64,000 nt of DNA from DASUPK01 sp963795665 (GTDB lineage: Bacteria; Actinomycetota; Thermoleophilia; Solirubrobacterales; 70-9), in assembly GCA_963795665.1 (NCBI GenBank), contig CAWCIP010000001.1:124001-188000 (forward strand), written 5' to 3'. The position numbers were made by a program, and so were the translations under genes. This document shows positions 53,827 to 62,637 of this stretch, piece after piece; position 1 is the first letter of the stretch; each line of letters opens with the position of its first letter. Below the pieces are notes generated by a model, which worked only from the letters and a program-made list of their open reading frames with translations, ran no database searches and was not told the DNA's origin.

Positions 53827-54389
53827 GCGCGGGTGCCGTCCGCCCCGCGTCGGGGCTGTTCGCCGACCCGCGGCCGATCGAGACCCTCGGCGACCTGTTC
53901 GCCAACGTGTGGCAGGTCTGTTACGTGACGCCGGACCTCGACCGCGGGATGGAGGAGCTGCGCGACCTCCTGGGGATCGAGAACTCCACCGAGGTGCCGG
54001 TCGAGGGAGCGACCTTCATGAAGCGCGGCGAGGAGGTCGAGTGGGAGCCGCGGGTCGCGATGGGCGCTCGCGGGGGCCTGATCGTCGAGCTGATCGAGCC
54101 GGTCGCCGGCGAGGTCGAGTTCTACCGGCGCGAGTTGCCACGGGACGGCGGAGCGCTCGGCTTCCACCACCTCGCGATGCTGGTCCCGCTCGGCGATGAC
54201 GCCTGGGGCTCAGTCCAGAAGCTGCTCGGCGAGAACGACATGTCATTCGAGTACACCATCCTGATCCCGGACCGGGCTCGGCTCGGCTACGTCGATACGA
54301 GGGCCCAGCTCGGCCACTGGATCGAGCTCTGCCAGCTGCAGAAGGCGGACACGGACTTCTTCAGCGGCCTGATCGCCGACAGCGCCTAG
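53823..54389 (+). CDS. VOC-family protein (glyoxalase/epimerase-like)
   Basis: A 188-residue VOC protein with an N-terminal tail (residues 1-25) before WQVCYVTPDLDRGMEEL, a GFHHLAMLVP strand with His and the end GHWIELCQL with Glu as possible metal ligands. Function unknown; similar proteins serve as epimerases, isomerases or dioxygenases in steroid and aromatic clusters. It is the last gene of the plus-strand block and ends inside a palindrome shared with the opposite gene. Confidence 0.75.
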   Translation: MSAGAVRPASGLFADPRPIETLGDLFANVWQVCYVTPDLDRGMEELRDLLGIENSTEVPVEGATFMKRGEEVEWEPRVAMGARGGLIVELIEPVAGEVEFYRRELPRDGGALGFHHLAMLVPLGDDAWGSVQKLLGENDMSFEYTILIPDRARLGYVDTRAQLGHWIELCQLQKADTDFFSGLIADSA

Positions 54390-54398
54390 GCCTAGGCG
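54383..54398. repeat. 16-base perfect palindrome covering two convergent stop codons
   Basis: CGCCTAGGCCTAGGCG reads the same on both strands. The TAG of the VOC gene (54387-54389) and the TAG of the acetoacetyl-CoA synthetase gene (54394-54392) both lie in it, 2 bases apart. It could act as a weak two-way terminator, or be a by-product of both stops meeting. Confidence 0.7.
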
Positions 54399-56344
54399 GG
54401 AGCTCGCTCAGAAGCGAATTCCACGAAGGCGTCGAGAGCGGCGGGGTCGGCCAGCGCGTCCCGGCTCGCGACCTTCTCGGGCGGGTCACCGAGCAGGATC
54501 CGCTTCACCGGAAGCTCGAGCTTCTTCATCGTCAGCGTCTTAGGGATCGCCGGAACCGCCGCGACCGTGTCCGGGACATGCCGTGGCGAGAGCGTGCCGC
54601 GCAGCTCGGCGGCGATCCGCGAGCGCAGCTCGTCGTCGAGCTCGACGCCCTCGGCCAGCACAACGAACAGGATCAGCTCTCCCGGGCCGCCGCCGGGATC
54701 CTCGATGTGGACGACGAGGCTCTCCGTCACCTCGTTCATGCCCTCGACCACCGAGTAGACCTCGCCCGTGCCGAGGCGCACACCGCCGCGGTTGAGGGTG
54801 GCGTCCGAGCGACCCGTGATCACGCAGCTCCCTCGCTCGGTGAACATGATCCAGTCGCCGTGGCGCCAGACCCCGGGGAAGTGCTCGAAGTAGGCGGCGC
54901 GGTAGCGCTCGTCGCCCGGGTCGTTCCAGAAGCCCACCGGCATCGACGGCATCGGCGAGCGGATCACCAGCTCCCCCAGCTCGCCGACGACCGGCTGGGC
55001 GTCCTCGTCGTAGGCGGCGACGTCGACCGCCAGGCAGCGCCCGGCGATCTCGCCGCGATAGACCGGCTGCATCGGGCTCCCCTGCACCATGCCGGTGCAG
55101 ACGTCGGTCCCGCCGCTGCCGACGTTGAGCAGCACGTCCGGGCCGAGCTGCTCGTAGATCCAGTCGAACCCCTCCGGAGGAAGGGGCGAGCCCGCCGCGC
55201 AGAACTGCCGGATGCTGGACAGGTCCAGGTCGCGGAGGTCAACGCCGCCCTTTCGGCAGGCCATCAGGAAGGCGGGCACCCCTCCCATCAGCGTCGGGCG
55301 CAGCTCCTCGGCGAGCCTCCACTGGGCGGAGAGGCCCGGGTACATCGGATTGCCGTCGAGCATCACGATCGAGGCTCGGAGCAGCAGCGTGTTGACGAGC
55401 GCCATCCACATCATCCAGGCGGTCGTTGTGAACCACATCAGCCTGTCGCCGGGCTGAAGGTCCCAGCTCAGGCCCTCGTTCTTGAACGCCTCGATCAGGA
55501 TCCCGCCGTGGCGGTGGACGATCGCCTTCGGCAGGCCGGTGGTCCCTGAGGAGAAGAGAACGCAGAGCGGATGGTCGAAGGAGACGGGGTCGAATCTGAG
55601 CGGCCCCGTCTCGGCCATCAGCTCATCCCATTCGGTCGCGTCCGGCAGCTCGTCACCGGCCCCACCCAGGTACGGGACGTGGACCACCTGCTCGAGCGAC
55701 GGCAGCGCGGCCCGGACCTCGGCGACCTCTGCCCGCCGGTCGATCGGCTTCTCGCCGTAGCGGTAGCCGGCGATCGCCAGCAGCAGCTTCGGGTCGAGCT
55801 GTCCGAAGCGGTCGATGACGCTGCGGGGCCCGAACTCGGGCGCGCAGGTCGCCCAGATGGCGCCGAGGCTGGCGGTGGCGAGGAACGCGACCAGCGTCTC
55901 GGGGACGTTCGGCAGATAGGCGACGACGCGGTCCCCGGGCCCGATCCCGAGGCGCTGCAACCCCGCCCGCGCCCTGGCCACCTGTTCGCGCAACTCGCCG
56001 AAGGTGAGCTCGAAGTCGTCGCGGGTCTGCGATCGGGCAAGCACCGCGACCTCGTCCGTGTCCTCGTCGCTGCCCACCATGTGCTCGGCGTAGTTGAGGC
56101 GCGAGCCGGTGAACCACTCTGCGCCGGGCATCTCGCGGGAGCCGAGCACGCGCTCGTAGGGCGTGTGGGCGCGGATCTCGAAGAAGTCCCAGAGCGAGCC
56201 CCAGAAGCCCTCCAGGTCGTCAACCGACCAGCGCCAGAGCTCGTCATAGCCGGCGTGGTCGATCCCCCGGGTCTCGCGCAGCCAGTCGAGGTAGCGCCCG
56301 AGCTGGGTGGTCTCCCGCACGTCGGCGGGGGGAGTCCACATCAC
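54392..56344 (-). CDS. Acetoacetate-CoA ligase (acetoacetyl-CoA synthetase)
   Basis: A 650-residue AMP-forming ligase: N-terminal MWTPPADVRE and WSVDDLEGFWGSLWDFF, motif VLFSSGTTGLPKAIVH, WMMWMALVNTLL, VGSGGTDVCTGMV and LNRGGVRLGTGEVYSVVE. These are the AacS hallmarks. GTG 56344 (AGGAG 9 bases upstream) is favoured; ATG 56341 is equally possible, and the longer GTG 56404 frame begins inside the palindrome at 56387-56403. It activates acetoacetate, or possibly a longer 3-oxoacid. It is divergent from the DpgC-like gene. Confidence 0.9.
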   Translation of the reverse strand: MMWTPPADVRETTQLGRYLDWLRETRGIDHAGYDELWRWSVDDLEGFWGSLWDFFEIRAHTPYERVLGSREMPGAEWFTGSRLNYAEHMVGSDEDTDEVAVLARSQTRDDFELTFGELREQVARARAGLQRLGIGPGDRVVAYLPNVPETLVAFLATASLGAIWATCAPEFGPRSVIDRFGQLDPKLLLAIAGYRYGEKPIDRRAEVAEVRAALPSLEQVVHVPYLGGAGDELPDATEWDELMAETGPLRFDPVSFDHPLCVLFSSGTTGLPKAIVHRHGGILIEAFKNEGLSWDLQPGDRLMWFTTTAWMMWMALVNTLLLRASIVMLDGNPMYPGLSAQWRLAEELRPTLMGGVPAFLMACRKGGVDLRDLDLSSIRQFCAAGSPLPPEGFDWIYEQLGPDVLLNVGSGGTDVCTGMVQGSPMQPVYRGEIAGRCLAVDVAAYDEDAQPVVGELGELVIRSPMPSMPVGFWNDPGDERYRAAYFEHFPGVWRHGDWIMFTERGSCVITGRSDATLNRGGVRLGTGEVYSVVEGMNEVTESLVVHIEDPGGGPGELILFVVLAEGVELDDELRSRIAAELRGTLSPRHVPDTVAAVPAIPKTLTMKKLELPVKRILLGDPPEKVASRDALADPAALDAFVEFASERAPA

Positions 56345-56385
56345 CGATCCGATCTCCTGCACCCGGCTCACCCTGACCTGGGATA

Positions 56386-57600
56386 TTGTCAGGTTTTCTG
56401 ACACTTAGCCTTGAGCAGCCGACCGAGTGGACCGACGAGAGGCGGGATCAGTTCCTGCGCTCTCACGTCGAGCAGATCTACGACGAGCTCACCGACGGGA
56501 TGTCGCGGGCGCTTCGCGACGACCAGCTGCTCGCCGTCGCAGCGGAGCGCTATCCCGGCCTGGTCCCGAGCGCGGCCGAGATGGCCGCGGAGGGCGAGCG
56601 CAAGCTGGCGGACAAGGAGGGCCTCGAGATCGCCCAGGGGCTCTTCATCTCCCACGTCCTCGCCTCTCCCCGCGCCGGCTCTCATCTGGTCTGGGCGATG
56701 CTGCGTCCCACCGACGAGGCGCTGGACCGCATCGACGACTTCCGGGCCACCGGCCTCGCCGACCTGGGCACGGTCGAGGTGCGGCGAGAGGGGAGCGTCG
56801 GCCACCTCGAGCTCCGCAACCCGCGCCACCTGAACGCCGAGGACGACAACACGCTCTGGGCCACCGAGTGCGCCGTCGACCTGATCCTGCTCGATCCGGA
56901 GATCGAGGTCGGCGTGATGCGGGGCGGCGTCGTCGAACACCCCCGATATGAGGGATCGCGCATCTTCGGCTCCGGCCTCAACCTGACGAGGCTCTATCTC
57001 GGCCAGCTCCCCTTCTTGTTCTTCATCACCCGTGACCTCGGCTACGTCAACAAGATCTACCGAGGGCTCTCAGGCCCCGAGCACCGCCCGGGAGCGCCAG
57101 AGGAGACGACCGAGAAGCTCTGGGTCGCTGCCGCCGAGGTCTACGCGATCGGCGGCGCCTGCCAGCTGCTCCACGTCATGGACCACGTGATCGCCGCGCG
57201 CGGCTGCCGGCTCTTCCTGCCGGCGCGCAAGGAGGGGATCATCCCGGGCGCCTCCCCCCTCCGGCTGCCGCGCTCGGTCGGCGACCGGCTGGCTCGGCAG
57301 GCGATCATCTCGGGCCGCGAATTCGAGGCGGGCGTCCCGCCGGCGGAGCTGCTCTGCGACGAGGTCGTCGAGCCCGACGCCGTCGACGACGCGATCGACG
57401 CCCGCACCGAGGCGCTGACCAGCTCGGGCCTGATCAACGCGGCGGCCAACCGGCGGGCGCTCCGGGTCGGCGAGGAGCCGCTCGACGTCTTCCGGCAGTA
57501 CATGGCGACCTTCTCCAGGGAACAGGCCTACTGTCACCTGAGCCCGGCGCTGGTCCAAAATCTCGAGGAGCACTGGAATGCGCACCGGCGCAGCGTCTGA
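56386..57600 (+). CDS. DpgC-like cofactor-independent arylacetyl-CoA dioxygenase (crotonase fold)
   Basis: About 404 residues from TTG 56386 (start uncertain; no good ribosome-binding site). The sequence follows the DpgC layout of glycopeptide clusters: a helical N-terminal part, ELRNPRHLNAEDDNTLW, VGVMRGGVVEHPRYEG, FGSGLNLTRL, VYAIGGACQLLHVMDHVIA and RKEGIIPGASPLRLPR. DpgC uses O2 without metal or flavin to convert 3,5-dihydroxyphenylacetyl-CoA to the arylglyoxylate and free CoA. No dpgA, B or D or NRPS genes are nearby, so a catabolic role is inferred. A phenylacetate-CoA-ligase-like gene overlaps it by 23 bases. Confidence 0.82.
   Translation: MSGFLTLSLEQPTEWTDERRDQFLRSHVEQIYDELTDGMSRALRDDQLLAVAAERYPGLVPSAAEMAAEGERKLADKEGLEIAQGLFISHVLASPRAGSHLVWAMLRPTDEALDRIDDFRATGLADLGTVEVRREGSVGHLELRNPRHLNAEDDNTLWATECAVDLILLDPEIEVGVMRGGVVEHPRYEGSRIFGSGLNLTRLYLGQLPFLFFITRDLGYVNKIYRGLSGPEHRPGAPEETTEKLWVAAAEVYAIGGACQLLHVMDHVIAARGCRLFLPARKEGIIPGASPLRLPRSVGDRLARQAIISGREFEAGVPPAELLCDEVVEPDAVDDAIDARTEALTSSGLINAAANRRALRVGEEPLDVFRQYMATFSREQAYCHLSPALVQNLEEHWNAHRRSV
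56387..56403. promoter_or_regulatory. Operator-like inverted repeat between divergent genes
   Basis: TGTCAGGTTTTCTGACA is a perfect inverted repeat with 6-base arms and a 5-base centre. It lies between the acetoacetyl-CoA synthetase and DpgC-like genes, at the predicted DpgC-like start. The string TTGTCAGGT (56386-56394) recurs at 26995-27003 in the pca operon promoter. Confidence 0.5.
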
Positions 57601-58895
57601 GCAGGGGATCTGGGACCCGATCGAGGCGGAACCGCGTGAGCGGCTCCGCGAGCTCCAGCTGGAGCGCCTGCGCGCGACGGTCGCGCGGACCATTGAGGGT
57701 CAGCCGCCCTTCGCCTCCCGCCTTGCGGACGCGGGCATCGGCGATGCGCGAGAGATCCGGTCCATCGACGACCTCGCCCGGCTGCCGTTCAGTCGCAAGT
57801 CGGACCTGCGCGAGAACTACCCGTTCGGCCTGCTCGCCGTGCCGCGCGAGCGGGTGGTCCGCGTCCACGCCTCCAGCGGCTCGCACGGCAAGCCGACGGT
57901 GGTCGGCTACACCCGCGCCGACCTCGAGGCGTGGACCGAAGTGATGGCCCGCTGCATGACGATGGCCGGGGTCCGCCCCGGGATGGTCGTCCACAACGCC
58001 AACGGCTATGGCCTCTTCACCGGCGGCCTCGGCTTCCACTATGGCGGCGAGCGAATCGGCGCCACAGTCGTCCCGGCCTCGGGCGGCTTCACGGCCCGCC
58101 AGGCGATGCTGCTCGCCGACCTGGGCGGGCAGGCCCTCTGCGCCACACCCTCCTACGCCCTGGTGATCGCGCAGGCGATTCGGGATGCGGGGGTCGACCC
58201 CGGCGACCTCGCCCTGGAGATCGGGCTGTTCGGCGGCGAGCCCTGGACGGATGAGATGCGCCGCCAGCTCGACGCGCGAGCTGGGCATCCAGGCGGTCAG
58301 CTTCTACGGCCTCTCCGAGATGTGCGGGCCCGGCGTCGCCGCGGAGTGCCTCGAAGCGCGCGACGGGCTGCACGTCCAGGAGGACCACTTCCTGGCCGAG
58401 GTCGTCGACCCCGAGAGCGGCGAGCCGCTGCCCGAGGGGACCGAGGGCGAGCTCGTCTTCACCGCCCTCGCCAAGGAGGCCCAGCCGCTGATCCGCTACC
58501 GGACCGGCGACATCGGCTCGATCGGCACCGAGCCCTGCGCCTGCGGCCGCACGATGGCCCGGATCACGGGCCTGCGCGGCCGGCTCGACGACATGCTGAT
58601 CGTCCGCGGGGTCAACCTCTTCCCCTCGCACGTCGAGACGCTGCTGCTCGGGGTCGAGGAGGTCGGCCCCCACTACCGCCTGATCGTCGAGCGCTCGGGC
58701 GAGATGGACGAGGTGAGCGTCGAATGCGAGCCCGCCTCCGCAGAGATCGATCGCGATGCGCTCACGGAGCGCCTCGAGGTTCTCCTCCGCGACCACACTG
58801 GAATCCGGATCCCCATATCAGTGGTCGAGCCCGGCGCCGTCCCCCGCAGCGATGGCAAGGCCGTGCGAGTGGTGGACAGGCGCCGGGCTCGGTAG
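57578..58895 (+). pseudogene. Phenylacetate-CoA ligase-like enzyme, frameshifted near 58277
   Basis: From ATG 57578 (GAGGAG box) a PaaK-like protein reads normally through LQLERLRATVARTIE, VHASSGSHGKPTVVGYT, HYGGERIGATVVPASGG and ALEIGLFGGEPW. At 58274-58278 the frame breaks. The rest (YGLSEMCGPGVAAECLE, IRYRTGDIGSIG, LIVRGVNLFPSHVE) is in the next frame to TAG 58893-58895. Either one C is extra or a GC pair was lost from a GCGCGCG run. A repaired protein has 438-439 residues, the family length. It should activate an arylacetate for the overlapping DpgC-like enzyme. Confidence 0.82.
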
Positions 58896-58903
58896 CGGTC
58901 GGT

Positions 58904-59296
58904 TCAACCCGCCCGCACTGTGCTCACGGTGACCGGCCGACCCTCCTCCCGCCACGCCTTCAACCCCCCTTCCAGGTGGGCCACGTCGCGGTAGCCGAGC
59001 TCCTGGAGCACGGCCGCCCCGAGCGCCGATCGCGAGCCGGCGGCGCAGTAGACGATCACCCGCCGGCTGCGGTTGAACGCGTCGAGGTGGTATGGCGTGC
59101 TGGGATCCGCATGGAACTCGAGCATTCCGCGTGGGGCGAGGATCGCCCCTGGGATGATCCCGTCAGCCGTCTCCTCGGGCTCCCGCAGGTCGACCAGCAG
59201 CGCGTCTCCCCGGTCGACCTCCTCGGCCACTTCGGCGGGCTGCAGGTTCTCGACGCCTGCCTTCGCGGCCGCGACCAGCTCCTTCACGCCTGTCAT
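58904..59296 (-). CDS. Single-domain rhodanese-like sulfurtransferase
   Basis: A 130-residue rhodanese domain from ATG 59296, with AGGAGGA upstream. The active-site loop is YCAAGSRSA (CxxGxR-like) with the preceding VDLREPEE. It would carry a persulfide on the cysteine. It is convergent with the CoA-ligase gene and stands alone. No link to the aromatic pathways is evident. Confidence 0.88.
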   Translation of the reverse strand: MTGVKELVAAAKAGVENLQPAEVAEEVDRGDALLVDLREPEETADGIIPGAILAPRGMLEFHADPSTPYHLDAFNRSRRVIVYCAAGSRSALGAAVLQELGYRDVAHLEGGLKAWREEGRPVTVSTVRAG

Positions 59297-59397
59297 TTGG
59301 TCCTCCTCTCGACGATGTCGTGGAGGAGCCTGACCGAGAGGCGTTCCCGAAACGTTCCTTCCCGCAGCTGCGGGCGGGCACGATTGCGTTTTCGGAG

Positions 59398-62300
59398 TCA
59401 GGCGCCGGTCGCGAGGACGGCGCAGCGAGCCGCGTCGAGCGGCTGTCCGGCAACCCGGAATCCGGTCGCCGCCGCCTCAAAGTGTGCGCGCGCGTCGTCA
59501 GAACTCCCGCCCGCCCGCGCCAGGTGACCCTTGACCTCCTCCACCTCGGCCCTCTTGCCTGGTAGCGGCAGGATCGCCATAGCCAGCGACTCGGCCGTAT
59601 CCGCGTGGACCCGGGCGCGCTCGAGCTCACCTGCCCGCGCCGCCGCGATCGCCGCCGGGACCGCCAGCGCGATCCTGCATGTCGGGCAGGTCTCGGCCGG
59701 ACCCCGGATCGCGGCCTCCGCCTCGTCGAGCGCAGCGCCCACCGCAACAGGGTCGTGACCGCAGCTGAGCAGCTTCGACCCGTAGATCCGGTCCAGGAGG
59801 TGCTGCTCGAGGCTCGACTCCCGCGCGGCCGCCAGCGCCTCATCGGCCAGCTCCGCGGCCCGCTCGAGCTGGCCGCGATGGACCTCCACCTGGGCGCGCT
59901 GCTGCAGGGCCAGCGCCTCCCCGGCCGGTGCGCCGATCTTGTGGTGGAGGCGAGCGGCAGCGTCCAGGTCCGTCTCGGCGGGACCCAGGCTGCCGGAAAG
60001 GAGCTCGGCCATGCCGCGCAGGGTGACGGCGAAGCCCCGTCCCCGTGCCGCTCCACGCCGCTCAGCCTCCGCGGCGAGCAAGTCGGCGAACTCGATTACC
60101 TCGGCATATGGCAGGGCACCGTGGAGCATCCGCTCGCTCGCACAGAGATAGCCGTCGAAGACGCGGATCGCCAGTTCGGGCACCGCACCGGTTGCGGCCA
60201 CATCCGCGCGCAGGCTCTCGCGAAGCTCACCGCGCGCGTGGGCGGCCAGCGATCGCGCCCAGGAGGCCTCGGCGACGGCTCCCGGATCGCCGAGTTCGAG
60301 CGCGAGACCGTGCATCTCCTCAGCCTTGGTTGCGGCGAGCTCAGGGTCGCCGAATCCGACCGCGGCCGCGCCCGCGAGCGTCAGCGCCTCTGCCAGCCGG
60401 CCGGAGGTGGTGGCGGGCGAGGCGTCCGAGAGCGTCAGCAGCGCCCGCTCGGGGTCGCCGGCCTTGAGGCGGGCCAGAGCCTCCTTCGCGCGTATCTCGC
60501 TCGACAGCGGCTCCGCGGCGGCGGCCGCTGCCGCGGCGTAGGCGGCGGGCGCACGGTCGTCGCCCTGCGCCTCGAGCGCCTCCGCTCGTAGGGAGAGTGC
60601 CTCGACGTGGCCGGGGCTGTGCGCGAGCAACGGATCGAGCTGGCGCAACGCGTCGGCGAACGCCCCTGCCTCCGAGGCTTCCCGCGCCGCGGCGAGCTGC
60701 CACTCGATCGCCTCGTCCGGACGCTCGCCGCCCATCCAGTGGCGAGCGACCTGCGGCGCCGGCGCGCCGGCGCCGGCGAGCCGCCGCGCCGCATCGCGGT
60801 GAATCGAGATCCGCCGATGCTGGGGAAGACTCTCCACCAGCGCTTGGCGGACGATCTCGTGACGGAAGCTGTACCGGGGGCCCGCCACGGTGAGAACCCC
60901 CGCGTCGAGGGCGCGATCGAGAAGCTCGAACGCGTCGGCCTCCGACAGTCCAGTGAGCGCGAGCACACCCCCAAGGTCGAGATCGTCGCCAGCCACCGCG
61001 AGTCGGGAGAGCATCGACACCGTGCCGCGATCCAGGTCCAGGAAGCGCACCTGGATCGCACCCCAGGCATCGGCGCCAACCTCCAGAGGGGCGCGCGCCG
61101 GCGCCTCTCGGGAGAGCTCGAGAATGAAGAAGGGATTGCCACGCCCCAGCCGGACGATCGCATCGATCGCCTCGTCGTCGAGGGCCCTGGAAGCCCCGAC
61201 GGCGGCGAGCGCTCGGGCGTCCGCGGCCTCGAGGGGCCCTAGATTGATTTCGACCGCGCCGCCGCGGCGGGCGAGCGCCGCCGCAGCGCTTCGCAAGGTC
61301 TCGCGGGCGGCCTCGGCTCGATAGGCGAGGATCGCGACGAGCCGGTCGCTCGGGCCGCTGGCCAGCTGGCAGAGGACGTCGATGGTGGCGTCGTCGACCG
61401 TGTGGGCATCGTCCACCACCAGCGCGAGCCCCTTCCCCGTGGCCAGCGCATGAGCGGCGAGAAGCCGCTGGAAGGCTCCGATCACCTTGTGGCGGGTGAG
61501 CGGCTCGTCGAGCCGCGGCGCCGGGATCGCCATCGAGGTGAGCGCCGCCAGGACCGAGCGGGCATGATCGCCGAGACCTGCGGGAAGCTCGGGCAGTCGA
61601 CCGACGATCTCCTCCACGGCGGCGACGATCGGCTCGTAGGGGTCCCTCCACCGGGCGCCCGTAACACTGACCGTTGCCCAGCCCGCCTCCTCCGCCTCTT
61701 CCACTAAGCGCCGGCAGAAGGCGGACTTGCCGATGCCCGGTGAGCCACGGACCAACACCGCGCCCAGCCGCGAACAGCCCGCGTCGCGCAGGGCCGCTGC
61801 CGCCCTGGCGAGCTCGATCTGGCGATCGAGGAAGGCCGGCTCGATCGCTCCCAGCCCGGCGACAGTCTCGGCGTAGAGCTCGGAAGCCTCACGACTCGGG
61901 CCGACGCCCAGCTCGGACGCGAGGGTGGTGCGAAGCCGCCCGTACCAGCGGATCGCGTCATGACGGCGATCGCCGGCGAGTGCCTCCCGGATCAGCTCCA
62001 GGTACGCCTGTTCCTCGGTCGGCTCCAGCTCGACGAGCCGCTCCCAGCGGCCGCTCCTGCGCAGCAGCTCGGCCAGCAGCGCACGAAGCCGCCTGCGCGG
62101 CTCCTGCGTCCACTCCTCGTAAGTCAGCCCGGGAAGCAGCTCCCCGCCGTAGGTCTCGGCGGTCTCGGCGCAAGCGCCGGGGTCGCCGTGGCGCAGCGCG
62201 TCGCGGGCGCGGTGCTCGAATCGCTCGGCGTCGACCTCGAGCTGACGCGAGGGGAACAGCGCCACCGATCCGGCCCGCAGCACCACGGCATCGGCCGCAG

Positions 62301-62571
62301 ACAGCGCCTTGCGCGCATGGTGGGCGGCCTTGCGAAGGTTCGCCGCGCCGGCCTCGGGATCGAGATGCGGCCAGAGCGCCTCGATCGCCTGCTCACGCGG
62401 CAGCCGGTGTCCCTCGGCCAGGGCGAGCAGCTGGACGAGCTCCATTGAACGTCGGCCGGGCCAGCGCTCCTCCTCGATCGGCTCGTCTCCTATGAAGGCG
62501 CAGAACGAACCGAGCAACTGGATGCGCGGCCGAAGCCCGCGAGCGTGCTGAGCAGCCTCCACTGTCACCAT
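59398..62571 (-). CDS. Large SARP/BTAD-type ATPase transcriptional regulator
   Basis: A 1057-residue regulator. Residues about 15-95 are a SARP-like winged helix (RIQLLGSFCAFIGDEP; SMELVQLLALAEGHRLPR), and 100-245 the bacterial transcriptional activation domain (DPGACAETAETYGGELLPGL). An AAA/STAND ATPase follows, with P-loop G276-SPGIGKS and LALVVDDAHTVDD. The C-terminal 500 residues are helical TPR-like repeats. No LuxR-type HTH is present at the end. Such proteins are ATP-switched activators. Targets are unknown; it lies between the rhodanese and LysR genes. Confidence 0.86.
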   Translation of the reverse strand: MVTVEAAQHARGLRPRIQLLGSFCAFIGDEPIEEERWPGRRSMELVQLLALAEGHRLPREQAIEALWPHLDPEAGAANLRKAAHHARKALSAADAVVLRAGSVALFPSRQLEVDAERFEHRARDALRHGDPGACAETAETYGGELLPGLTYEEWTQEPRRRLRALLAELLRRSGRWERLVELEPTEEQAYLELIREALAGDRRHDAIRWYGRLRTTLASELGVGPSREASELYAETVAGLGAIEPAFLDRQIELARAAAALRDAGCSRLGAVLVRGSPGIGKSAFCRRLVEEAEEAGWATVSVTGARWRDPYEPIVAAVEEIVGRLPELPAGLGDHARSVLAALTSMAIPAPRLDEPLTRHKVIGAFQRLLAAHALATGKGLALVVDDAHTVDDATIDVLCQLASGPSDRLVAILAYRAEAARETLRSAAAALARRGGAVEINLGPLEAADARALAAVGASRALDDEAIDAIVRLGRGNPFFILELSREAPARAPLEVGADAWGAIQVRFLDLDRGTVSMLSRLAVAGDDLDLGGVLALTGLSEADAFELLDRALDAGVLTVAGPRYSFRHEIVRQALVESLPQHRRISIHRDAARRLAGAGAPAPQVARHWMGGERPDEAIEWQLAAAREASEAGAFADALRQLDPLLAHSPGHVEALSLRAEALEAQGDDRAPAAYAAAAAAAAEPLSSEIRAKEALARLKAGDPERALLTLSDASPATTSGRLAEALTLAGAAAVGFGDPELAATKAEEMHGLALELGDPGAVAEASWARSLAAHARGELRESLRADVAATGAVPELAIRVFDGYLCASERMLHGALPYAEVIEFADLLAAEAERRGAARGRGFAVTLRGMAELLSGSLGPAETDLDAAARLHHKIGAPAGEALALQQRAQVEVHRGQLERAAELADEALAAARESSLEQHLLDRIYGSKLLSCGHDPVAVGAALDEAEAAIRGPAETCPTCRIALAVPAAIAAARAGELERARVHADTAESLAMAILPLPGKRAEVEEVKGHLARAGGSSDDARAHFEAAATGFRVAGQPLDAARCAVLATGA

Positions 62572-62637
62572 CGAGCCTAGCCCCTCGCGTCAACCGCATC
62601 AGCCTGCAGCCAACGCCCGGTCCGGCGGGGAGGGACG

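Noticed and set aside
56386..58895. Glycopeptide (dihydroxyphenylglycine) biosynthesis locus
   Set aside because: Only the DpgC-like gene is present. No dpgA type III synthase, dpgB, dpgD, aminotransferase or NRPS modules are found.
58896..59527. Continuation of the CoA-ligase frame to 59527
   Set aside because: After the frameshift this frame is out of register, antisense to the rhodanese and SARP genes, and has no homologous motif.
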